Shown: piece by piece, positions 1-9,500 of the stretch
Numbering within the stretch: the stretch's first letter is position 1
How the letters are laid out: every line of letters begins with the position of its first letter
Assembly: GCA_026387135.1 (NCBI GenBank)
Contig: JAPLMH010000120.1
Location: 1-11,844, forward strand
Direction of reading: 5' to 3'
DNA length: 11,844 nucleotides
Source: Candidatus Omnitrophota bacterium
GTDB taxonomy: Bacteria > Omnitrophota > Gorgyraeia > 2-01-FULL-45-10
The notes under the pieces: generated by a model
Seen by the model: the letters and a program-made list of their open reading frames with translations, nothing else
What the model was told of the DNA's origin: nothing
Database searches by the model: none
Program-made: the position numbers and the translations under genes

Positions 1-301
1 TGAAATCCAGTATAATCACTGTCTTTATGCCCTTATTTTCCACACCCTTATATCCGTAGGCCGCTACAGGCCCGGAATAAGTATAGCCCGCGTGAGGAAC
101 AATGATAGCGAGTGTTCGCCCGTCCGTCTTAGTGGGGTTGGCTTTATCGAGATAGGACTTCAACTGACCTTCTAATTGAGCTTTACCGGCAGGATACCAG
201 CTTCCGGCAAGATCCGCTTCTTTAACTTCGGCTGCATGGGAAATGGTTACCATAATAAGGATTACTATCGAAGCGATATAGAGGTTCTTTATAATACACA
301 T
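1..301 (-). CDS. amrB: MEMO1-family protein (AmmeMemoRadiSam system protein B-like), 5' part only
   Basis: The gene starts at ATG 299-301 and stays open to the window edge (100 codons), so its 3' part is missing. Residues 1-24 form a signal peptide: a Lys at 5, a hydrophobic core and a likely cleavage near SHAA. Residues 33-100 follow the start of MEMO1 closely: AGSWYPAGKAQLEGQLKSYL, then IIVPHAGYTYSGPVA around residues 66-80. His70 in PHAGYTYSG corresponds to a conserved metal-site histidine of the family (His49 in human MEMO1). The window stops at VIILDF, just where the family's GPSH motif is expected, so that ligand cannot be checked. Bacterial and archaeal members often occur beside AMMECR1 and radical SAM genes, which would lie to the left of this window. 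Most members are cytoplasmic; a signal peptide is unusual. There is no Shine-Dalgarno before the ATG; the -10 element is so close that the mRNA may be leaderless. Confidence 0.85.
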   Translation of the reverse strand, partial: MCIIKNLYIASIVILIMVTISHAAEVKEADLAGSWYPAGKAQLEGQLKSYLDKANPTKTDGRTLAIIVPHAGYTYSGPVAAYGYKGVENKGIKTVIILDF

Positions 302-307
302 ACGATG

Positions 308-336
308 ATATTACCATAATGATACAGAGATGTAAA
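308..336 (-). promoter_or_regulatory. Predicted sigma70-type promoter of the MEMO gene
   Basis: On the minus strand TTTACA (331-336) and TAATAT (308-313) are separated by exactly 17 bases. The -10 element ends six bases before the ATG at 301, so transcription would start at about the A of the start codon, giving a leaderless mRNA. This agrees with the lack of a Shine-Dalgarno. The -10 match is only 4 of 6. Confidence 0.4.
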
Positions 337-352
337 GATGGGGTAACGTTCT

Positions 353-397
353 CGTCATTGCGAGTCCCGCCGATTTTTGGCGGGACGAAGCAATCTC
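353..397. repeat. Palindromic intergenic repeat (ATTGC...GCAAT type)
   Basis: ATTGC (357-361) pairs with GCAAT (390-394), and inside them TCCCGCC (365-371) pairs with GGCGGGA (379-385) around a seven-base loop. The edges CGTCATTGCGAG and CGAAGCAATCTC match a palindromic element I know from intergenic regions of many environmental bacterial genomes. It probably is a non-autonomous repeat; it lies between the terminator and the MEMO gene promoter. Confidence 0.65.
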
Positions 398-403
398 TAT
401 TAA

Positions 404-450
404 TAAAAAAATGAATAGCCGTAGGGAAGGTTGCCCTCCTCTACGGCTAT
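404..450 (-). terminator. Intrinsic terminator of the giant gene
   Basis: ATAGCCGTAG (415-424) and CTACGGCTAT (441-450) are a perfect 10-bp inverted repeat, with further G/C pairing inside. Read on the minus strand, the stem is followed after three bases by seven Ts (405-411). It lies about 50 bases after the TAA, the expected place for Rho-independent termination. Confidence 0.75.
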
Positions 451-453
451 ATC

Positions 454-469
454 GCGCGGCGGGACGCGC
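454..469. repeat. Small GC-rich hairpin after the giant gene
   Basis: GCGCG (454-458) and CGCGC (465-469) can pair around a six-base loop, just upstream of the terminator in transcription order. Its GC content is far above the surroundings, and it may belong to a composite intergenic repeat with the terminator stem. Confidence 0.4.
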
Positions 470-501
470 TAGAGACCCGTCCACGCGGATAAACTCTTTC
501 G

Positions 502-3500
502 TTACAGTGAACGCCATGCCTCAATCATAGAGTCCATCGCTTTCTGCAAATCATTAAGATCGATCGGCGCAACCTGCGGTATAAACAGCTTAATATTGTA
601 GGTCTTGAAGAAATTGAGAGGGTCCTTGCCTCCCATAGCTATGCTGAACTGCCCTCTATAATATTCGGTACCGGACAGGGATGATACGGCACGGCAAAAA
701 TTCTCAAACGCTGCCTGACATTCGGGATCCGTTGAAGGCTTTACCTTGCTTGCCGTTAACCGGTCTATTAAATTCAATCTGGCTAATCCGGCCGCAGTAG
801 CTTTAAAATACGGCATGAGATAGACTGCGCTCTTACCGCTTTTTAATATTCTGTTATCTACCACCACTTCAAGCACGGTGTGCGACCGCAGAAATTCTTC
901 TACGGTCTCCGTGCCCAGTTTCTTTTTAAATTCCGCGTTCTCTTTCTTCTGCACATAAGCCTCAAGCTCTTTAAGCAGATAGTCGCTGATCGTGTATGAT
1001 ATCAGTTCCGGCTGCTGCGGTTTTTCAGAGATCTTTTCTATCTCCTTCTTTGCCGCGTTTAATCCGGCTGTATGCGCCAGATAAAGGCCCATATCAAGCG
1101 ACTCGTTCAAATATCGATTGGCCGCGTTTCTTTCCACCGTTAATTTACCGGATGCGGCAAACCTTACATCAGGGTCTCCCTCATCATCTGTGGGTTCGGC
1201 GCCGGATACTATGATCTGATACGGCTTACCCCTAAATGCAGACCGTAGGCCTTCTCCTGTCGCCGCAATATCCGCGGGCATCCCGACCGCTATCTGGGCG
1301 TATGTCGTAGGCGCGCCACCCGTAAGGATGCCATCGCTCATCATAGGTATCGGTGCCACAGCAGGGGCATTCAGTTTCAACTCATATATCGCAAAGGGCG
1401 GCTCTGCCCGCTGATCGACGATCTTAATTTCCCATATATTCCCAAGATCTTCATTTATCTTTTTAAGCGTAGATTGGTTACCGCGTCCGGGATCAAGAGG
1501 CTCTTCGTCGTATCCATAGACAAGCACTATCCTACCGCCCGCCTCTAAATGGCCTGCCGACTCTTTCATAAATCGTCTTATGATATCAAAGTCTTTATCC
1601 TGGGCTATCCTTTTTGCGCCTGCTCCCGAGATACCCGGCACTTCTTGATTTAATAGAGGTGGCGCAAAGGCAATGATGCTATACTTTTTATCCTGAAGAT
1701 TAGCAAATAGATCACTTACCACAGGGTTTATGCGGCTTCTAGCATCTTGGCCCAAACCGGAAGAATCAAAATTCCGTAATGCGGGCTTCAGCGCTTCTAC
1801 ACTTATCTCTATGGCATCGACCTCGGCGCCTTTTTGCGCACAAAGCACCGACAGCCTTCCGTTACCGCATCCCATATCGGCTATTCTCGTGCCGCTCGTT
1901 GCGCTATCCGCCACATATTTATGCAACGCTTTATTCAGCGGAGCGCCGATCTCGGCATCTTGAGCAGGCAGCGCTGCCAGCCCTTCGGCGCGGCCAACAC
2001 TTGGACCAGGGCCTTGCTCAGGGCTTCGCGCGGGCGCGGAGATGCGCTCGGCAAGCGCTATCAGGATATCATCGATCATATTAAACCTATACATCGCATC
2101 GCTGTATTCTCGCGCCTCCCTGGTCCATCCCTCGAGATCGGAATATCGGCCTATATTATCCGGATTCCCAGCAATAAACGCCCCTGTTTGTTTTTCGGCA
2201 TCCGCTGTTAGTTCGGCCATCGATCTTTTGCCTTCTTTGTCCTCTAAAGCGAGTTTCTTAACCAATGTGGACTTTACAAGTTCCCGCTGATAACCCAATG
2301 CGGTATTAAAATCGTCATGGAGATACGGAGAGCCGCTGCTGACGGCTTCAAGCCAAGATGCCCCGCCGGTTACGAATGCGGGGAAGTCTATAAAGAACCC
2401 GTACTTTTCGCTCTTTACCATAGTTCCATTCAGCTCGGAAATCAGGCTTCTGAATTCCCCATTATCAATGTTATTGTATAGGATGATAGTTATAGGACGC
2501 CGCTTGGAGCGATCCGGACTTCTTACCACGCCGGATGGCGTAATAATGGTAACGCCGCTATCTATCAACTTACCTAGAGAGAACTCTTCTCCCTGCGCCC
2601 TTATTCCCCTGACAGCATGTATAACGAGCTGTTTTCCACCTTCGCTAAAAGGCAGTTTCTCTGACGCGTTGATGATATTGTTCATCTCCGGCATCATTGT
2701 CTCATGAGCCTGAAAATATGCGGATGTCCATATGGCCCTGGCGGGATCCCAGCCTTCCTCAGCCGAAAGGTCGGCCAATGCCTGCCTCTGTTCGCTTGAG
2801 AGGGATGTACTATTCTTAAGCCAGCCTGACCTTCTTTTTATCAATTCGTCGGGCGCCCATGAATCTCTCGCCAAATGCCGTTCGTACAATCCCCTGTCAA
2901 GATAAAGCGTTCCGAATGGATCGTTCAGGTCACTACTGATCTTTTGCGTTGTACCGCGCGCGCGGCGCTTCTTTCCGAATTCTGCGGGAAACGTATTGCA
3001 CGCAATCACGGCATCGCCTTCCCTGAATGAAATTACATCCTTGCTGAACTCTCCGGTAGTAATGTGGGTGCTCGCCGCTTTATGCAGTTCTTGCTTAGCA
3101 AGATCGCTTGCTGATATTTGACTAAACCCGATCCTGTCATCCAATCCATCCCGTGTGCCTACTCCTACAAGAAGATATATATTTATCTTAAGGTTAGGCA
3201 TTCTATCGATAAGTCCATTTGCTATGAGTTTCATCCTACCCAAAACACCTTTACCCATCTGCCCGCCGATATATATATTTACCGCTTGTGGTTCTTCTGA
3301 CCTTAATTTCGCTAACGCCACGCTTATTTGTCCTGCCCTTTCTTTTGCCGCTTCACGTATAAGATCTGGCCCTGCCTCCTCTACGCTAACATTCGCAGTG
3401 GTTGATGCAGGCGCTGTCGGCGCGGCCATAACCGCGAAACCTATGAACGGCAAATTGCTGGCACCGGAGGATGTTTCATATTCAAAACGTAGTTTACCTT

Positions 3501-6500
3501 CTTCTATGCTCTGTGTACTCAAGTCTACCAGGACCATCTTCCCGTTTTCGGGATTGTCATAATATATTTTTATCCCTATGCGATTGTTGTCGATAAATTG
3601 AACATCTGTATAATATGCCCTGCTAAAATCGTCTCTATTGATCCCCAAAATTTCACAAACTTTATCTCTATTAACTTCCTTGGTGAGGATATTGAATGCT
3701 TCGTAAACAGCTCTCTGCGCATCTACTGTCTTCTTGTCATCTCCAAAAGCTTTCGAGACCTCATAAGTTATCTGATAAGCCAGACATTCGTCCAGTAACC
3801 TTGGCATCCCGGGATTAGTTCTTATATTCACTATATGCATGCCCTCATGGGCTATTTTAGGAAGCAAGAGATTGATCTTTTGGGTATTGGACCTGTCGGA
3901 TGAGAACGACCCTGCGCTTACAACTATTATGCCCAGCTGTATGAATGCCATAGCCATATGATCATTGGCCGGACCCTCAAGGAATAATACCGGGAAGATG
4001 TTTTTGTTTTTTGCCCAAAGGCCCTTATCCGCAAGTTGTTTATAGACTTCCTGAGTAAGCCCTTGGTATTCAGCGGTATTGGACAGGGCGATCGACCTAG
4101 TAAGTCTCTCCCGCGATACTTCGCCAAATACTGTTTGGCCTTGTAATGCAGTAAACAACTCTTCGCTGAATGTGATTGTAGCGACTTTTTGAGGTTCTAT
4201 TTGTGCATCCTTAGGGCTTGTGGCTGTAATACTATCCAATAGTGCCGCTGCCCCTCCGCCCAACGCCACACCGGCTGTAGCAAGAGCGGCCTTTTTAAGA
4301 AAAGCCCTCCTAGAGATCTCGCGGCCTGCGCGAACAGCAGAAGGTGCCGGCTGTGTTGTAGCAACGACATTCTTGTGCTTCGCTATCGAAAGCCATGCAA
4401 GCCAAACTATCGCAACAGCAACCATGGCCCCATATATACTAAATATACCCATCGGATCTATGGCGGAGGCATTTCCGAGAAAAAATACTCCCACGCCAAC
4501 CACCACCTGTAAAGATGTGGGCATTTGCCTGGCTATGTTATCGTAAAGCGATCCAATCACCCCTATGCGTTTATTAGCATCTTTTAATACAGGCTCTGCC
4601 GGCGCGGGTTCTACTTTTCTCCCGGCCGCAAGCACCACATCCTTTTCTTCCGCATAAATATCTTCCGATGCGGCCGCTTCGTTGGCTTGCGCAAACTTTT
4701 CCATAAAAGCTATTCTTTTTTCAAGGTCAGGATGAGTTTTAAATGCCGGCCTCTCTTGAAGCGGGAGCTTATTATCGCTTCTAAAAGTTTTTAGCTTTTC
4801 AAACGCCGATATCCCCGCACTAGGATCGAACCCTGCTTTGGTCATAAGGAACATACCGGAGGTATCGCAGAATTCTTCGTCTCTCAATGACTGCTCTTCG
4901 GCTAATCCTTTATCTAGATCCCCTCTCTTGACCAAATCATTAACACTTAAACTTTCCCCTTGTTCTACAATGCGCTGAAATTGAGCTGCTGCGTCTTGGC
5001 CAAACTGAGCTTCCATCCCTGCTAAAGACGTTTTCTTCTCTCTCTCGTATCTGCGTTTGCGCTCTGACATGTGTTGAACATGACCGAATTCATGCCCTAT
5101 GACGGCTGCTAATTCATCATCGTTCAAAATTTCGATAAAATCCAGCAGGAACTCTATGCCTATGCCAAATCTTGTATTGTTATACATCGCCACAGCGTCC
5201 TGTTTTTCTTTCACTGTAAAAGGCGGATTATCTATAAAGCTTAGAGTGGCCTGCTCTTTGCCAAAATACTTTTCATAAGCTTTTCTATATATATTTTTGT
5301 AATCTCTCAAATTCATTTTACTGTCCAGCGTATTGCCGGAGATCGCTTTAGCTATACTATCCAAAATCCTTGACAGCCTGCCATTCTGCATCCTTATCCT
5401 GTTTTCCAGGCGCTGATATACGGGGTCTACTGACGGCGCATCTGCGTGCCACTGGGCGGCAATTTTTTGGGCTAATCCGTCGCCTTTGGCGTTGGAATTA
5501 TCCTGTATCCACTTCCTCATTCCGTTATGATCAAGGCCCAGCTCAATTCTCTTGGCTTCCCATTTGCCTATTTCATAAAGCTCATGCTTTATCACGATTT
5601 CCTTTTCGGAATCTGTAAGCCCGTCATCCATATATATTACAGATTCGCCATAATATCTGCCTAACCCTATATGGCCAAGCAATCCTGTCTTTTCCAACAA
5701 TCCTTTTATCGGTATGACAAAATTACCATTTTTGTCTCTATAGCGCTCTTTTACAGCATCCTTTTCGCTATCACTTAGTTGACCGAAATTGCGCAAGTCT
5801 TCCGGAAGGCCGTTTTCAACAGCCCAGTGCACTTCTATATGCTTAGGCTGCCTGTATTTTCCAGCGGCAAGAACTGTATCCGGTCCTTCGCTTACCGGCT
5901 TCGCGGCTTTCGCAATAATAGGTGCTGCCGGCGCGATCGGAGCTTCCCGAGCTATATCTATGCGGATCTCATCGTCTATCTTATTCCCTTCGGGCCTTTT
6001 CACATCCAAATCATCATAGATCCTATTAAATCTTATGGCAGTATCGCCTCCTATAAAGTCGTTGATTTTGCGAACTTCCGTAACTTCATCACCAACTCGT
6101 ACGTTTAACGTATCCAGGTATTCTCCGGCACGCTTCAATTCTTCTGTGCCATAACCATATAATTCCGGATTACGCTTCTTCATTGTTATGTCATTAAATC
6201 GCCCCTTATTAAACCAAGCGATAGTGTCTGCTTCTATATAAGGAGATATCCCGTCAAATGGAAACCATTGTCCCGGCTTACCGCTATTTTGACCTGTTGA
6301 CCTATAGAATGCCTGCTCCTTCCCTGACGGGAGCATGACAACCACAATATCTCTATTTAATATGCGCAAAACACGCCCGGCACGGGAAAGCTTAGCAGGT
6401 GTTGACGCAGCCTGTAACTCAGTAACAGACTTGGGCGTCACGACTGGCGCTGCCGGCGCGGGTGGCGTCGCACTTTCTTCTGCCATAGCGGGCAAAGCTT

Positions 6501-9500
6501 TCTTGAGATGTAGCCGATCAAGATCTTCGTCTGCTTCTTTACTTATGGACTCAAATTCGGCGGGATCCAGATCGATTCCGGCATCTATCAATTCCTCTAT
6601 TATGGCTTCGTCTTCAAATCCCGCAATTTTAATAAGAATGTCTTTGTTTTGCACCTTAACATATGCCTCGGTATCGGCAACAGATAAGACATTGACCTCA
6701 TTACCTGCGATAACTATTTTAAAATTACCCAAGTGCATATCACCGCTTACCTGCTCTGCGTTATTTTCTTTGATTTCTAAAATTCGGCCCACTTGTTCTT
6801 CGGTATATTTATTATCTAGAAGTTTTTTCCTAATCTCCTCAACGTCCCATGATTGCACAAAATGATAAACATTCTCACCTATTGCTGCGCCTAAGACTTG
6901 TATCTTTATTAATTTGTTTAAATCTAATCCATTAAACAGTTCTCCGCGATACGCAGAGCTTTTTACTGTTCTGGCGGGCGGATTCCCTTTGATATCATTA
7001 GTGCCCACATATCCAGCCCTGTGCACAGCCTTAACGCATCGCAGCACAGCCTTCGCTATAGCCATTTTTATTTCTTTAGATGTGTGCCTAGATCCAAGTT
7101 TTTCAATAATCGAATTTATAATTGTGCCGACAGCGTCATCGACTGTATTAAGATTATCTATCCTGATACCGTCTGCATATTTAAAAGCCACTATTCGTAA
7201 TGGGGCATCTCGGCTAAATCTAACGTTCCTGCCGTAAAGAGCGGCGTCTCCTTCCGTTTCCGCAACAAAAGCGGGTTCGACTATAATAGAGCTGGGTCCG
7301 TAAATGCCCTGCAGTTCATTAGATATTTCAAACCCATCTCGGCCTACTATAAAACGAGTGGGATTATCGCCAGGTATTTTTATCTCAATTATATTTATCC
7401 TGTTTCCCTGGATATCTTTTTCATAAACAAGATGCCTCCTGAAGGAATTCGTTGCCGGTGATACAAATATGCCTGAAGCAATTTCAAATTCAAGGCGATC
7501 TGCAGTTCCCGTTTGCCGTATTACGCCTGCTTCAAATGGAAAATTTCCTACTATTTTACTATCATTGTAATCAGAAAAATAACGAACTAGCGTGATGATT
7601 CTTAATATCTGGACTATATTATTTCTATTATTAAACAATTCAACAATTCTGTTCTGTGAAAGGTCTTCGCTCGATAGCGTTAAAGCAACCCCGTCTCTTT
7701 TTTGACTAAAAACAAGAGGGCGGACATAGTGCTCCACAATTTTGCGGGCTACATCTACTCGGATTTCCCGTCTTATAATATTCTTAATGGCTCCATAAAT
7801 AGGGTTAGCCTCTACCTCTATTCTGTCTTTTTCCAAATTCGTCATCATTTCTTCAATATTTTGCGCATTTTCAATGATGCCATACCTTCTGTTGATATTC
7901 TCTACCTTATCTATAAGCGCAATAAGCGCTTCAGCAATGGCATCCACTGCTTTCGCTGACTGCATTATGTCTGCACCAGTTTTCTGACCATTGCTCAGGG
8001 CTATCGCAAGCTCCACAACACTCTCTCGTACGTTAGGATCTGCCAAATGATTAAGAGGTCTTACAATCACCTCAAACTCTCTTAAAGCTTCTGCCTTTTC
8101 AGAGTCTGCTGTTTCTATCCCTGATACTTTGGTGGGTGATGGCGCTGCCGGCGCGGGTTTGGGCGTACGTGCTTTTATCATTTTTATAAGCTGACTGTCA
8201 TTTTTATTGCCTTCTTTATAGGAATTTGTCAGATCTTGCAACTCCTCATAAGACATGACTAAAATGTCCACAACACCATATTTACTTAAAAGTCCTTTTA
8301 CCCTATCCACATCTTTTTTGTTTACACCAACGGCTCGTATGTTTACCCTTTTGAACACGCTCTCGTTACCTATATCTGACCTAACGCTTCCATTAACAAC
8401 ACCATCTCCTACTACACATACCGGCATAGCGGATAGTTCTAAATATTCTTCATACAAACCTTGTTCTTTAAGCTGCAATAAGAAGATCTTCGCTTTTTTC
8501 AGATGCTCAATTCTTTGTTTAGCAGAATCTATTCTTGACTTTATATTTTTACTATCCCCCACAAATTCTTCAAGAGCCTTTAACCCGTTCGCTTCATCTT
8601 CTATTTTCTTGTCAATATTATCGAGAGTTAGCCTAAAACCGCTTGAGCTTGCTTCGGCATAGGTCCACGCAGGGACGATACTGCTAGTCGCATAGGCCAA
8701 TCCTACCGTAGATACAAATCTTCTGTTAAGTCCGGTATTGCCTCCAGATTCTCCTGTAAGGACCACTTCGTCCAGGTCGTCACTCGGACGCAATTGACTG
8801 TTATGACTAGAAATGGCCCGCCATAAAACATAACCATTTGTGCCATGGCCATACAAATCTTCTTCGCCAAATATCGGCCTTGAATTTAAAGTGTCTGTCG
8901 GGGCTTTAATTATGCTTGAAACTTCTCCCAGAGCGAAGCTGTCGTGGAGCAAGAATATTTCTCCTTCACTAATTCCGTCGTATATTCCATATATTTTTCT
9001 ACCGTCTATTGTGGTCACCTCAACATAGTCTTTATCGTTTATATTTTTTAGATATGCTGCTATCTCTTCTGGGACCTGAACTGCAACAACCTGTCTGGTA
9101 GCTTTGGCTATACTTACAATTTCAGCTATCTTAAATCTTCTATCGGCAAGGCGAATCTCTCCACTACTCTCATAAAATCCCATGTATATACCATAAAATT
9201 TTTTGCCGTCTTTTGTTACAACCTCAACATAGTTGCCTTTGATTATGTCTTTTAATGCAGCCCTAACAAATTGTTCCGAGGCTTGCGATTTGGGCGCAGC
9301 AGGCTCCGTCATAACTTGATGTAAAGACAGGCTGATTTTGTACCACTTACCACCTATGAATCTAGGATCCGCAAGAGACGTATCTTTTTCGGCAATACGC
9401 TTATACGCCTCAACCTGTTGCTCGCTTGGCGTGTATTCAGAAATTTTGGCTCCAAGGTATCTTTGTAAAAAACGAACTAGCGTCTCATTAGGCGTCTCAC

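Noticed and set aside
311..517. Minus-strand 68-codon frame after the giant gene
   Set aside because: It overlaps the giant gene's stop, runs through the terminator and the palindromic repeat, and has no ribosome site or motif.
3155..3562. Plus-strand open frame of 135 codons
   Set aside because: Antisense to clear module 8 and 9 coding sequence, with no supporting start signal.
1381..4227. The C-terminal half as a separate gene starting near the Tat motif
   Set aside because: The frame is continuous and no Met with a ribosome site precedes SRRAFLK; an old fusion is more likely than a separate start.
6335..6865. Plus-strand open frame of 176 codons
   Set aside because: Lies wholly opposite the kinase-like module; Ser/Leu-rich composition typical of an antisense shadow, no motif.
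4597..8158. GC-rich linker repeats as a CRISPR array
   Set aside because: Copies are few, irregularly spaced by kilobases and encode Ala/Pro linkers in frame.
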